Assembly (NCBI GenBank): GCA_963739355.1
Contig: CAVUAD010000005.1
Span: forward strand, 1 to 64,000
Length of the DNA stretch: 64,000 bases
Source: JAWVFM01 sp963739355
GTDB lineage: Bacteria > Actinomycetota > Thermoleophilia > Solirubrobacterales > 70-9
Reading direction: 5' to 3'
The position numbers were made by a program, and so were the translations under genes. Numbering within the stretch: position 1 is the stretch's first letter; every line of letters begins with the position of its first letter. Below are positions 51,279 to 60,319 of this stretch, in pieces. The notes beneath the pieces are model-generated. The model made no database searches, had not been told where the DNA came from, and was given only the letters and a program-made list of their open reading frames with translations.

Positions 51279-51523
51279 GCCCGGTGCATGCCTGAAGAAG
51301 CGAAAGGCCCGGGTCGCCTATGACGTGAAGCTCGACGGCGAGACGCGCCGGCCGCCGCCCGACTCCGGGTTCCCGGCGCCGGTCATCAACGCGCTCGATC
51401 CCGAGCGCCCATGCTCCTCGGTGACCAGGTCTATGCCGACGAGGTTTCCCCGGCGACGCTCGACTACATCCGCGAGACGCGGGGCAGCGAGGAGCCTCCC
51501 GGGGAAGCTGGTGGTCGCCTGAG
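51279..51523 (+). pseudogene. Decayed PhoD-like phosphatase fragment
   Basis: The interval has no complete gene, but the frame from 51411 reads MLLGDQVYADEVSPATLDYIRE, which is the metal-binding start of the PhoD-like metallophosphatase core. The codons before it in other frames (AYDVKLDGETRR..., then FPAPVINALDPER) also look protein-like. The fragment runs into the 3' end of the convergent Rrf2 gene after about 40 codons, so most of the phosphatase is missing. It is best read as a deletion remnant with frameshifts. Confidence 0.6.
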
Positions 51524-51967
51524 TCAGGCCCTGGCGCGGGCCTTCCCGGCGACGCCCTCGGGCAGGTCGCCGGCGGTCACCTGCGCCAGCGTCACGGTCT
51601 CCAGCACCGCCCTGACGTTGCCCCGCAACGACAGCCAGACCTGCTTGAGGGGCACAGCGTCGCCGGTGTAGTCGAGGTCGTCGGCGCTCTCGCCGCGGAC
51701 GGTCGCGAGCGGCCCCTCGACGGCGCGGATCACATCGGCGAGCGTGACCCGGTCCGCGCCGACGGCGAGCCAGTAGCCCCCGTCGGCGCCGCGCTTCGAG
51801 TGGACGAGCCCGTTGTGGCGGAGCTCGGCGAGGATGTTCTCGAGGAACGGCAGCGGGATCTGCTGGGCGGAGGCGATCGCGTCTCCCTTGACCGGCTTGC
51901 CCGGTGCCGAGGCCGCCAGGACGATCATCGCGCGGACGGCGTAGTCGGCCTTGGCCGAGACCCTCAT
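51524..51967 (-). CDS. Rrf2-family transcriptional regulator
   Basis: The 147-residue winged-helix regulator begins MRVSAKADYAVRAMIVLAAS and has IPLPFLENILAELRHNGLVHSKRGADGGYWLA (read in parts), the family's recognition helix and wing. The usual three cysteines that hold an iron-sulfur cluster are absent; the protein has no cysteine at all. It is therefore likely a cluster-free member like CymR, which senses partner proteins or metabolites. Its target may be sulfur metabolism, an inference from the family. Confidence 0.92.
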   Translation of the reverse strand: MRVSAKADYAVRAMIVLAASAPGKPVKGDAIASAQQIPLPFLENILAELRHNGLVHSKRGADGGYWLAVGADRVTLADVIRAVEGPLATVRGESADDLDYTGDAVPLKQVWLSLRGNVRAVLETVTLAQVTAGDLPEGVAGKARARA

Positions 51968-52010
51968 GGCGCGATTCTCTCACGCGCGCGGGGAGGTGCC
52001 GGGAGGGTGC

Positions 52011-53117
52011 TCAGTTCCCGAGCAGAACCGAGGCGGAGCCGCCGTAGTTGGCGGTCGCCAGGTCGTCACGCCCGTCGCCGTTGAAGCGCCCGACGGCGAG
52101 GCCGTAGGGCTCATCTCCAACCTCGAAGTTCTTCGCCGCCGAGAACCTGCCGTGCTTGCGCTGCTTCAGGATTGACACGGCGCCGGGGACCTCATCGGAG
52201 GTAAGTGCCAAGTCGGGCTTGGCGTCGCCGTTGTAGTGAAGCGTCCGGACCAGGGCCGGCGAGAGCGCGGTCGCGTAGTGCTTCGGCGTGCGGAACTCGC
52301 CATTGCCCTTGCCCCGAAGGACGAAGACCTGGTCACCGGAGTAGTCCGGCACGACGAGGTCCAGCTTGTGATCGCGATCGATCCTCGTCGCGATCACGTT
52401 GTTCAGCCCTACTCCGAAGGGGATGAAGTGAGGGCTACCGAACTTGCCGTTGCCCTTGCCGAACAGAATCTCCACCCCTTCCGGACTTGAGACCTGGACC
52501 GCCAGGTCGGGTTTGCCGTCGCGGTCCAGATCCGCGGCGGCGATACCGAACGCGTCGTTCATCCCGGAGATCGTCTTGGCGGGCTTGAAGGTCCCATCGC
52601 CCTTGCCCAGGAGAACCGAGGCGGTGTTGGAAGTCAGGTTCGAGACGGCGAGATCACGCTTGTGGTCCCCGTTGAAGTCCGCCACCGCCAGATAGGACGA
52701 GTCGGGGTCTGTCGGGTAGTTGACGGGAGCCTTGAACCCACCCTTCTTGGCAAGCAGCACGCTGACGCCGCCGCTGCCCCCCTGGTTTGCCGCCGCGATG
52801 TCCCGGCGGCCGTCGCGGTTGAAGTCGGCGATTGCGAGGCCAAGCGGTCCGGATCCCGCCGGGAAGCTCTTGGCCGCGGCGAAGGTGCCGTTGCCCTTGC
52901 CGCGGAGCACGTCGACCTGATCGTCCCCGCGGGCGGAGACCGCCAGGTCGGTCGCCTTGCCGCCGAGAAGCTTGCCGGCGCGTACGTCGAGTGTCTGCGC
53001 GCCCGTGGGATAGTCGACGTGAGACCTGAAGCCCGCGAAGGCGGCGGTGGCGGCCAGCGCGGCGACGAGTCCGACGGCGCACAGGACGCGGCGTACGAGC
53101 TTCCCCCTCCTCGGCAT
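52011..53117 (-). CDS. Secreted FG-GAP/VCBS repeat protein
   Basis: The 368-residue protein has a signal peptide (about 8-28, ending AAFA) and roughly seven beta-propeller blades. Each has the pattern V-L-x-G-K-G-[ND]-G-x-F followed by A-[DV]-[FL]-[ND]-x-D-x-[RK]-x-D-[LI]-A, the calcium-binding DxDxDG-like loop of FG-GAP repeats. It is probably exported and acts in binding or adhesion; no catalytic residues are seen. It starts 10 bp behind the ligase stop. Confidence 0.9.
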   Translation of the reverse strand: MPRRGKLVRRVLCAVGLVAALAATAAFAGFRSHVDYPTGAQTLDVRAGKLLGGKATDLAVSARGDDQVDVLRGKGNGTFAAAKSFPAGSGPLGLAIADFNRDGRRDIAAANQGGSGGVSVLLAKKGGFKAPVNYPTDPDSSYLAVADFNGDHKRDLAVSNLTSNTASVLLGKGDGTFKPAKTISGMNDAFGIAAADLDRDGKPDLAVQVSSPEGVEILFGKGNGKFGSPHFIPFGVGLNNVIATRIDRDHKLDLVVPDYSGDQVFVLRGKGNGEFRTPKHYATALSPALVRTLHYNGDAKPDLALTSDEVPGAVSILKQRKHGRFSAAKNFEVGDEPYGLAVGRFNGDGRDDLATANYGGSASVLLGN

Positions 53118-53127
53118 CGGAGAGATC

Positions 53128-54561
53128 CTACGCCTCGCGCCTGACCTCGGCCGGGTCGACGTCGTCGCGAAGGCCCTTGAACGACGGCGCGCGGAGGGTG
53201 CCCGCCCTGGTCCACTCGGTGAACTCGACGGAAGCGACCAGCTCCGGCTCGACAAATGTGGTCCCTCCCGGGGGCTGGCGGCCGTCGAACGGGCTCGACT
53301 CCCTCTCGAGCGGCGTCAGAAGCCTCACGAGGTCCTTCAGTGTGGTCTCGGCGAACCCGGTGCCGACCTTTCCGGCGTAGCGCAGCTCGGCGGTTCCGGA
53401 CTCCTCGTGGTAGCCGAGCGCCAGGGCCCCGAGCGTGGACGCACGACCGCCCTGTCCGGGCTGCCAGCCGCCGATCACCAGCTCCGCGGTGCGGACGTTC
53501 TTCACCTTCACCCAGGCCCGCGAGCGCGAGCCCGGGGCGTAGGCCGAGTCCAGACGCTTGGCCAGCAGTCCCTCCAGCCCGCGCTCCCGCGTCAGCTCGA
53601 GGAGGGCGCCCCCGTCGCCGAAGTGCGCCGTCGGAACCTGGAGGCCGGCGTGATCCAGCGGAAGCTGCACGAGGAGCCTGCGGCGATCCTCGTAGGGGAG
53701 CTCGAGCGTGGAATGGCCGTTCAGGAAGAGCACGTCGAACGCGACGAACGTCGCGGGCGTGTCCTTCATGCGCCGGCGTACCGCCGACTCCGAGGCCAGG
53801 TGCATCCGCGCCTGCAGGCGCTGGAAGTCGGGGCGGCCGCCCTCTTCGAACGCGACCACCTCTCCGTCGAGAACCGCCTCGACGGAGCTCAGCGCCTCGC
53901 GCAGCGCAGTGGCTACCTCCGGGTACTGAGACGTGACGTCGCGCTGGGTGCGGCTCTCGAGGCGGACGCGGCCCGGTTCGCAGTACGCGAGCGTTCGCAC
54001 CCCGTCCCACTTGAGCTCGAACGCCCAGCCCTTCTCCTCGCGTGGCAGCTTGCCTGGGGTGGCGAGCATCGGCCGAAGCTCCGTGGGCATGGGCTCGCGG
54101 TCCGGGTCGGACGGCGGGTCCATCCGGTGGATCATCCAGTTCCTGCCCTTGGTCGGGAACAGCGCGTAGCGGCCCCGCACGCGCTCGCCGCGCAGCTCGA
54201 TCTCGATCTTCTCGTCGGTGAACTTCTCGGCCAGGTAGGTCCCGTGGTCCCAGATCGTCATCGTGCCGGCTCCGTACTCGCCCTTCGGGATCTCGCCGTG
54301 GAAGTCGAGGTACTCCAGGGGATGGTCCTCGGTGCGGACCGCCAGGCGGTTGTCCTTGGGAGTCGGGGGCACGCCCCGTGGCAAGGCGAAGGACGCAAGC
54401 ACGCCGTCGCGCTCCAGCCGCAGGTCCCAGTGGAGGCGGCGCGCGTGGTGCTCCTGGATCACGAAGCGGTTGCCGTCACGCTCGCCGGCAGCGTCACCGG
54501 CAGGCTCGGGCGTCTTCGAAAAGGACCGCTTGGCCTCGTATTCGGCGAGCTTGCGAGGCAT
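53128..54561 (-). CDS. ligD: ATP-dependent DNA ligase D with phosphoesterase domain
   Basis: The 477-residue protein combines an N-terminal 3'-phosphoesterase (about 30-150; EHHARRLHWDLRLE, GEIPKGEYGAGTMTIWD) with an ATP-dependent ligase (from about 160). The adenylated lysine is K184 in ELKWDGVR. DGEVVAFEEGGRPDFQ, FVAFDVLFLNG, EGLLAKRLDSAYAPG and WVKVK are ligase motifs. The primase-polymerase domain of mycobacterial LigD is missing and no ku gene is in the window. Its role is non-homologous end joining. Confidence 0.94.
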   Translation of the reverse strand: MPRKLAEYEAKRSFSKTPEPAGDAAGERDGNRFVIQEHHARRLHWDLRLERDGVLASFALPRGVPPTPKDNRLAVRTEDHPLEYLDFHGEIPKGEYGAGTMTIWDHGTYLAEKFTDEKIEIELRGERVRGRYALFPTKGRNWMIHRMDPPSDPDREPMPTELRPMLATPGKLPREEKGWAFELKWDGVRTLAYCEPGRVRLESRTQRDVTSQYPEVATALREALSSVEAVLDGEVVAFEEGGRPDFQRLQARMHLASESAVRRRMKDTPATFVAFDVLFLNGHSTLELPYEDRRRLLVQLPLDHAGLQVPTAHFGDGGALLELTRERGLEGLLAKRLDSAYAPGSRSRAWVKVKNVRTAELVIGGWQPGQGGRASTLGALALGYHEESGTAELRYAGKVGTGFAETTLKDLVRLLTPLERESSPFDGRQPPGGTTFVEPELVASVEFTEWTRAGTLRAPSFKGLRDDVDPAEVRREA

Positions 54562-54579
54562 GAACGCAGGGTAGCCGGG

Positions 54580-55035
54580 CTAGTGCTCGTGCCCTTCGTG
54601 CCCGGTCTCGTTCGGGTAAGTCGATCCGAGCGACGGCGAGTTGATGAGGCCGGACTCGATCTCGCCGTGGCAGTTCGCGCAGACAAGCACGCATTTCTTC
54701 GCTTCTTCGCGATAGGCGGTCAGAGACTTCGTTGTCGCGGAGCTCAACGCGAAGCTCTTCGTCGCCGGGTCCACATGATGGAAGTGCATGTTCAGTGGGC
54801 AGCTGTCATATCCGCAAATCACGCAGCAACCCCCAGCCTCTCGAATCAGCATGCGGCGGATTGTCTGCTTTCGCCTCGTCACAGCCTCCCCAACGCAGCG
54901 CTTGCATCGCCACCTCCGCTTGCCGCCGCCTGCGGAGTAATAGGCGAACTCGCTGAGGCCGTGGTGCTTGCACTCCCTCGGTTCCACCGCGCAGCGTCGT
55001 TTCGGGTCAGGGGGGCGGCCAGTCTTCTTCACCAA
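54580..55035 (-). CDS. HNH endonuclease-like protein
   Basis: The 151-residue protein has two zinc-binding Cys pairs in the N-terminal part (CKHHG... and CKRC) and an HNH core: CCVICGYD, MHFHHVDPATKSF, and CVLVCANCHGEIESG, which give the CxxC...HH...CxxCH pattern. It likely cuts DNA with a single metal. It sits 18 bp upstream of ligD in the same direction and its start is 30 bp from tRNA-Lys. The lower GC than its neighbours suggests acquisition. Confidence 0.85.
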   Translation of the reverse strand: MVKKTGRPPDPKRRCAVEPRECKHHGLSEFAYYSAGGGKRRWRCKRCVGEAVTRRKQTIRRMLIREAGGCCVICGYDSCPLNMHFHHVDPATKSFALSSATTKSLTAYREEAKKCVLVCANCHGEIESGLINSPSLGSTYPNETGHEGHEH

Positions 55036-55064
55036 GACGGTTGGCGGCGGGGAGGACGGCTCAG

Positions 55065-55137
55065 TGCGCCCCCCGGGACTCGAACCCGGTCTTCGAGATT
55101 AAAAGTCTCGCTGTCTAACCCGTTGACATAGAGGCGC
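55065..55137 (-). tRNA. tRNA-Lys (anticodon TTT)
   Basis: A 73-nt cloverleaf reads on the minus strand. The acceptor is GCGCCTC/GGGGCGC with A73. The anticodon stem CGAGA/TCTCG encloses CTTTTAA, giving anticodon TTT. The T-arm has GGTTCGAGTCC. No CCA is encoded. Confidence 0.95.
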
Positions 55138-55197
55138 GGAATGAGTCTGACGGTTCCAAAATGCCGGCGCCGAACTGGCCAATCGCCGGACAACAGA

Positions 55198-55653
55198 TCA
55201 GTCAGCCCGCGGCTCCAGGACGACCAGCGGGATCTCGCGGTCGGTGCGCTCCTGGTACTCGCGGTAGCCCGAGTAGGTCTGAACCGCCATCGGCCAGAGG
55301 CGGGGGCGCTCCTCCTCGGTCGCGACGCGGGCTCGGACCTTGCGGCGGTCGTGGCCGACCTGGATCGTCGTGTCCGGGTTGGCGCGCAGGTTGTAGAACC
55401 AGGCCGGGTTCTTCGGGTAGCCGCCCTTGGAGGCGACGATCACGACGTTCTCGCCGTCCTTGAAGTAGACGAGCGGCGAGGTGCGCTTCGTCCCGCTCTT
55501 GGCCCCCACGTGGTCGAGCAGCAGCATCGGCGGGGAGCCCGGGAAGCGGTGGCCGACAAGTCCGCCCGTCGCCCTGTAGACGACGGTGTGGGCGCCCATC
55601 AGGCGGCGCAGTACCGGCCAGGTGCGGTCCGCGAGATCCAGGTAGCTCGCCAT
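55198..55653 (-). CDS. Deazaflavin (F420)-dependent nitroreductase-family protein
   Basis: The 151-residue protein is of the Ddn/F420H2-dependent reductase type: LLDHVGAKSGTKRTSPLVYF, VVIVASKGGYPKNPAWFYNLRANPD and EERPRLWPMAVQTYSGYREYQERTDREIPLVVLEP (read in parts). The KSG-T-R-TSPL motif binds the F420 phosphate. The ATG at 55653 (MASYLDLADRTWP) is chosen as the family start. Substrates of these quinone or nitro reductases are unknown. It is divergent from the amine oxidase gene, 61 bp apart. Confidence 0.9.
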   Translation of the reverse strand: MASYLDLADRTWPVLRRLMGAHTVVYRATGGLVGHRFPGSPPMLLLDHVGAKSGTKRTSPLVYFKDGENVVIVASKGGYPKNPAWFYNLRANPDTTIQVGHDRRKVRARVATEEERPRLWPMAVQTYSGYREYQERTDREIPLVVLEPRAD

Positions 55654-55714
55654 TGGGCGATCGTAGCCGCGTGCGGTCTCGGCGGCGGCGGTCGAACTGA
55701 AAGACTGCGCGGGC

Positions 55715-57166
55715 ATGGACGCCGAGCACGCACTCACGCGCCGCGGCCTCGTCGGAGGCGCCGCCGCCGGGGCGGCGAGTGCGGCGCTCGCGGGCCTTCC
55801 GGGCGAGGCGCGGGCGGCATCGCACCGCGCCGACGTCATCGTCGTCGGCGCGGGACTCGCCGGGCTCGAGGCCGCCCGGGTGCTGAAGAAGGCGGGCCGC
55901 TCGGTCGTGCTCCTCGAGGCTCGCGACCGCGTCGGCGGGCGCACGCTCAACCACCACCTCGGTCACGGGAAGGTGGCCGAGATCGGCGGGCAGTGGGTGG
56001 GCCCCACGCAGAACCACGTCCTGAAGACGATCAAGCAGCTCGGCCTCAAGACATTCAAGACCTACGCCGACGGCGACAACGTCTACTGGCGCTCCGGCAC
56101 GCGCAAGACCTACACGGGGACGATCCCGCCGGCGAACGTCGCGTCCCTCGTGGAGCTCGCCCAGGTGATCGCGAAGCTCGACAACATGGCCGGCCAGATC
56201 GACCCGACGGCTCCCTGGAAGGCCGCCAGCGCGCTGGAGTGGGACGGGCAGACGTTCGAGACCTGGAAGCTCGCGAACACGACGCTCCAGGAGACTCGCG
56301 ATCTCGTCGACCTCGGGATCGCGTCGGTCTTCGCGGCGGAGTCGCGAGACCTCTCCCTGCTCCACGTCCTCTTCTACGTCCGCGCCGCGGGCAGCTTCGA
56401 GAACCTGATCAACACCACCGGCGGAGCGCAGGAGAGCCGCGTGGTCGGCGGCTCGCAGGAGATCTCCATCCGTCTCGCGAAGGGGCTCGGCGGATCCGTC
56501 GTCCTGAGCGCGCCGGTCTACCGGATCGACCACTCGAGCGGCGGAGTCGAGATCTCCTCCCGCGGCGCGACCTACCGCGCAAGGCGGGTCATCGTCGCCG
56601 TGCCGCCCACGCTTGCCGGCCGCATCCGGTACTCGCCGGAGCTCCCCGCGAAGCGCGACCAGCTCATGCAGCGGGTCCCGATGGGGACCGTCGTCAAGTG
56701 CATGGCCGTCTACGACAGGCCGTTCTGGCGCGACGACGGCCTGAGCGGGATGGCGACCAGCAACCAGGGCCCCGTGAAGCTCACCTACGACAACTCGCCG
56801 CCGGGCGGCAGGCCCGGGGTCCTCCTGGGCTTCATCGAGGGCCAGTCGGCGCGAAACCTCCTCGGAAGCAGCACCAGGGAGCGGCGCAAGGCGGTGCTGG
56901 AATGCTTCGCGCGCTACTTCGGGTCGAGGGCGAGCAACGCCAGGGATTACTTCGACAAGAGCTGGGCCGCGGATCCGTGGACGCGCGGCTGCTACGTGGG
57001 CTACTACCCGCCCGGAGTCCTGACCGGCTACCGCGGGGCGATTAAGGCACCGTGCGGAGTGATCCACTGGGCTGGAACCGAGACCGCGAGCGAGTGGAAC
57101 GGCTACATGGACGGCGCCCTCCAGTCGGGCGAGCGCGCGGCCAGGGAAGCCCTGGCGAAGCTCTGA
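55715..57166 (+). CDS. Flavin-containing amine oxidase, exported by Tat
   Basis: The 483-residue enzyme oxidises amines with FAD. A Tat-like signal (LTRRGLVGGAAAGAASAALAG, residues 7-27) precedes DVIVVGAGLAGLEAARVLKKAG, EARDRVGGRTLN and WVGPTQNHVLKTIKQLG. The C-terminal FAD region is IHWAGTETASEWNGYMDGALQSGERAA. It matches the monoamine oxidase/putrescine oxidase family. The downstream nitrilase-fold gene overlaps its stop, so both products may work outside the membrane on the same compound. Confidence 0.93.
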   Translation: MDAEHALTRRGLVGGAAAGAASAALAGLPGEARAASHRADVIVVGAGLAGLEAARVLKKAGRSVVLLEARDRVGGRTLNHHLGHGKVAEIGGQWVGPTQNHVLKTIKQLGLKTFKTYADGDNVYWRSGTRKTYTGTIPPANVASLVELAQVIAKLDNMAGQIDPTAPWKAASALEWDGQTFETWKLANTTLQETRDLVDLGIASVFAAESRDLSLLHVLFYVRAAGSFENLINTTGGAQESRVVGGSQEISIRLAKGLGGSVVLSAPVYRIDHSSGGVEISSRGATYRARRVIVAVPPTLAGRIRYSPELPAKRDQLMQRVPMGTVVKCMAVYDRPFWRDDGLSGMATSNQGPVKLTYDNSPPGGRPGVLLGFIEGQSARNLLGSSTRERRKAVLECFARYFGSRASNARDYFDKSWAADPWTRGCYVGYYPPGVLTGYRGAIKAPCGVIHWAGTETASEWNGYMDGALQSGERAAREALAKL

Positions 57167-58692
57167 GACGGCTCGCCGCCACGTTCACGCTCGCCGGCTT
57201 CGCCGCGCTGGTCCTCTGCTGCGGCGCGAGCGCCCACGAGTCTCGCCTCCTGCCCACGGGGTGCGCCAGGACCGACGCCAAGACCCACCTGCCGCCCGTG
57301 ATCCGGCGCGACCCGAAGCCGGGGGCGCCCCGGGTCTTCGCGATGCAGTTCAAGCAGGAGATCCGCAACGTCGTCACCTACGCCGGCTTCCGCCGCAAGA
57401 TCGACTGCATGCTCCACGAGTACGTCCTGCCGCACCTGGCGCGGAACCGCCCCAACGTCGTTGTCTTCAACGAGGACGTCGGCCTGATGACCCTCGCCAC
57501 CGGGTCGCGGGGGGCGGCGGCCCGCGCGACCTTCGGCAACCCGGACTCGCTGCCGAGCTGCGGGTTCGAGGGCTGCGCCGCCCTCGCCGCGCTGCAGGCG
57601 ATCGGCGCCGCCTACGCCCCGCAGGTCGCGGCGTACGAGTCTCGCTACCCGTCGATGGGGGCGTTGGCGGGCGACTTCGTCGGGCCCACCGACACGCTCG
57701 CGCGCGGCTGGATGCAGACCTTCTCCGACCTCGCGCGGCGGTACGGGATCTACATCGCGGGGTCATCCACGCAGGCGCCGTTCCGCGAGTCGCGGAAGCC
57801 GGCGGACATCGCGACGTTCGCCGATCCCGACCACCCCAAGCCGAAGTTCGTCTACGTGGCCACGCAGGGGGCCGCCTACAACACCGCGTTCCTCTGGGGG
57901 CCGAAGACCGTGAACCCGAAGACGGCGAAGCCGCTTCGCAACGTCGTCATGGAGAACGAGAAGGTGCCGCTGACCTCACTCGAGGCGGCGCTGCAGATCT
58001 CCCCCGGGCCGTCGAGCGGCAAGGCGTCCCGGGACAACCTTCGGCCCTACCATCTGCCGGGCACGCGCGCCAAACTCGGCTTCGCCACGAGCCTGCCCGC
58101 CTTCGAGTACGGAAGCGACTTCGCGGCGCCGCCTCCAGGCGCCGGGCCCTGCGCCGACGTCGCCGTGACGTACATGCGCTGCCTCGACCATCTCGGGGCG
58201 AACGTCGTGCTCCAGGACGAGGCCAATCCGGGCCGCTGGGCCGCGGACGCCGGCTCCGGCACCTGGCAGCCGCTCGAGTGGATGGGCTCCACGTGGCGCG
58301 CCGTCGCCGATGGAACCGTCGGCTTCGACTACGAGGTCACGCCGTTCATGGTCGGAAACCTGGCGGACCTGCCGTTCGACGGCCAGACGGCGATCGCCCA
58401 GCGCGGCGCCGCGCGCGGGCCGGGGTGCCACTTCGCCGGGGACGGCCGATTCCGCCCGAACCCGCCCGAGTCCGACCAGACCGCGGCGAGCCAGTACGCG
58501 GGCCGCAAGCGCCAGTTCCTCGCCATCGCGCCGTGGGTGCGACACGGCAAGGGCCGCGACGCGATGCGCAGCGCCGCCGCCGCCCTGGCCCCGGGCTCCG
58601 GGAGCGGGCGCGAGAACGATTACGCCGAGACGGCCGTGATCGCGGACCTCCCGTTCCCGGTGGACCGCGGGCGTCGCGGCTGCGTGCGCTGA
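57163..58692 (+). CDS. Secreted carbon-nitrogen hydrolase (nitrilase-like)
   Basis: The roughly 509-residue protein has a signal peptide (LRRLAATFTLAGFAALVLC..., cleaved near ASA-HES) and a nitrilase-like domain. The Glu of the triad lies in VVFNEDVGLMT, a Lys in MENEKVPLTSLE, and the Cys in YMRCLDHLGANVVLQDEANPG. The in-frame codon at the amine oxidase stop is CTG (CTGA overlap); GTG at 57094 or 57052 would give longer N-termini, so the start is uncertain. The domain is longer than classical nitrilases (about 300 residues). With the amine oxidase it may release ammonia from an external amine or amide. Confidence 0.8.
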   Translation: MRRLAATFTLAGFAALVLCCGASAHESRLLPTGCARTDAKTHLPPVIRRDPKPGAPRVFAMQFKQEIRNVVTYAGFRRKIDCMLHEYVLPHLARNRPNVVVFNEDVGLMTLATGSRGAAARATFGNPDSLPSCGFEGCAALAALQAIGAAYAPQVAAYESRYPSMGALAGDFVGPTDTLARGWMQTFSDLARRYGIYIAGSSTQAPFRESRKPADIATFADPDHPKPKFVYVATQGAAYNTAFLWGPKTVNPKTAKPLRNVVMENEKVPLTSLEAALQISPGPSSGKASRDNLRPYHLPGTRAKLGFATSLPAFEYGSDFAAPPPGAGPCADVAVTYMRCLDHLGANVVLQDEANPGRWAADAGSGTWQPLEWMGSTWRAVADGTVGFDYEVTPFMVGNLADLPFDGQTAIAQRGAARGPGCHFAGDGRFRPNPPESDQTAASQYAGRKRQFLAIAPWVRHGKGRDAMRSAAAALAPGSGSGRENDYAETAVIADLPFPVDRGRRGCVR

Positions 58693-58696
58693 CCGC

Positions 58697-60319
58697 TTAG
58701 TGGCGGAAGTGGCGGCGGCCGGTGAGGACCATCGTCGCCCCCGCCTCGTCGACCGCCTTGACGACCTCGGCGTCGCGCCTGGAGCCGCCGGGCTGGATGA
58801 TCGCGGTCGCCCCCGCGTCGATCGCGGTGCGCGGCCCGTCGTCGAACGGGAAGAAAGCGTCCGAGGCCATCGCCGACCCGGCCAGAAGCGGGGCCGCTTC
58901 CTCGCCGCGGGCCTCGTGGGTCTTGTCGATTGCGATGCGCACCGAGTCCACCCGGCTCATCTGGCCCGCGCCGATGCCGAGCGTCGCGCCGTCCTTCGCG
59001 AAGACGATCGCGTTGGAGCGCACGTGGCGGCAGACCTTCCAGGCGAAGAGCATGTCCGTCCACTGCTGCTCGGTCGGCTCGGCGTCGCTCGCGACCGACA
59101 TCGACTCGCGCGTCTCATCGACGCGGTCCGGGTCCTGCACGAGCAGCCCGCCGCGGACCCGCTTGACGTCGCGCTCGCGCGGCTCGTAGCGGCGCTGCTC
59201 CGTGTTGTCGAGGATGCGGATCGCCTCCTTCTGCATGAGCACGTCCATGGCCCCGTCCGCGTAGCCGGGGGCGATCAGCACCTCGATGAAGTTCTCGTTC
59301 AAGGCCTCGGCGAGCTCGCTGTCGACGGGCTCGTTCAGCGCGATCACGCCGCCGTAGGCCGAGAGGGGGTCGCATGCCAGGGCCTTCTCGTAGGCCTCCG
59401 CCACCGTCGCCCCGATCGCCGCCCCGCACGGGTTGTTGTGCTTGATGATCGCGCAGGCGGGCTCGTCGAACTCGTCGACGAGGCGGCGCGCCGCGTCGAG
59501 GTCGAGGACGTTGTTGAACGAGAGCTCCTTGCCGTGGCGCTTCGCGACGCGCGAGAGCACATGCGAGCGCGCTCCGACCTCCGTGTAGAGGGCGGCGCCC
59601 TGGTGCGGGTTCTCGCCATAGGAGAGCTCGAGGAACTTCTCGTGCGGCATCAGCCAGTGACCGGGGAAGGACTCGTAGCGCATCCCGAACCAGCGGCTGA
59701 TCGCCGCGTCGTACCGGGCGGTGGTCGCGAAGGCCTCGTTCGCCAGCCAGTGGCGCGTCTCGAGCGAGATGAATCCCCCCGTCTCCTCGAGCTCGGCGAG
59801 CACGGCGTCGTAGCTCTCGGGAGAGACCAGCACCGCGACGAAGCTGTGGTTCTTCGCTGCGGCGCGGATCATGGTGGGGCCACCGACGTCGATGTTCTCG
59901 ATGGCCTCCTCCTCGCTGACGCTGCGGCCGGCGATCGTGCGCTCGAAGGGGTAGAGGTTCACGCAGACCAGGTCGATCGGCTCGATGCCCTCTGCCTCGA
60001 GCGTGGCGGTGTGCTCCGGGTTGTCGCGCACGGCGAGGAGCGCGGCGTGCAGGCGCGGGTGGAGCGTCTTGACGCGTCCGTCGAGGATCTCCGGCGAGCC
60101 GGTCATCTCGGCGACGTCGAGCACCTCCATCCCGGCGTCGCGGAGGGCGGATGCCGTGCCGCCGGTGGAGATCACCTCCACCCCGAGGTCTGCCAGGCCC
60201 TTCGCGAACTCGACCACGCCGGTCTTGTCGGAGACGGAGATCAGCGCCCTGCGGACACGCAGGCCGCCCTCGGGAAGCGCTATATCCTCGCCGGAGCCCT
60301 CGGCCGCGTGCGTGCTCAT
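58697..60319 (-). CDS. purH: Bifunctional AICAR transformylase/IMP cyclohydrolase
   Basis: The 540-residue enzyme does the last two steps of IMP synthesis. The cyclohydrolase half begins RRALISVSDKTG and has STGGTASALRDAGMEV and GRVKTLHPRLHAALL. The transformylase half has LSYGENPHQGAALY, IIKHNNPCGAA, SDAFFPFDDGPRTAIDAGATAIIQPGGSRRD and the terminal TGRRHFRH. Its ATG overlaps the purN stop (ATGA). It ends 4 bp from the converging hydrolase gene. Confidence 0.97.
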   Translation of the reverse strand: MSTHAAEGSGEDIALPEGGLRVRRALISVSDKTGVVEFAKGLADLGVEVISTGGTASALRDAGMEVLDVAEMTGSPEILDGRVKTLHPRLHAALLAVRDNPEHTATLEAEGIEPIDLVCVNLYPFERTIAGRSVSEEEAIENIDVGGPTMIRAAAKNHSFVAVLVSPESYDAVLAELEETGGFISLETRHWLANEAFATTARYDAAISRWFGMRYESFPGHWLMPHEKFLELSYGENPHQGAALYTEVGARSHVLSRVAKRHGKELSFNNVLDLDAARRLVDEFDEPACAIIKHNNPCGAAIGATVAEAYEKALACDPLSAYGGVIALNEPVDSELAEALNENFIEVLIAPGYADGAMDVLMQKEAIRILDNTEQRRYEPRERDVKRVRGGLLVQDPDRVDETRESMSVASDAEPTEQQWTDMLFAWKVCRHVRSNAIVFAKDGATLGIGAGQMSRVDSVRIAIDKTHEARGEEAAPLLAGSAMASDAFFPFDDGPRTAIDAGATAIIQPGGSRRDAEVVKAVDEAGATMVLTGRRHFRH

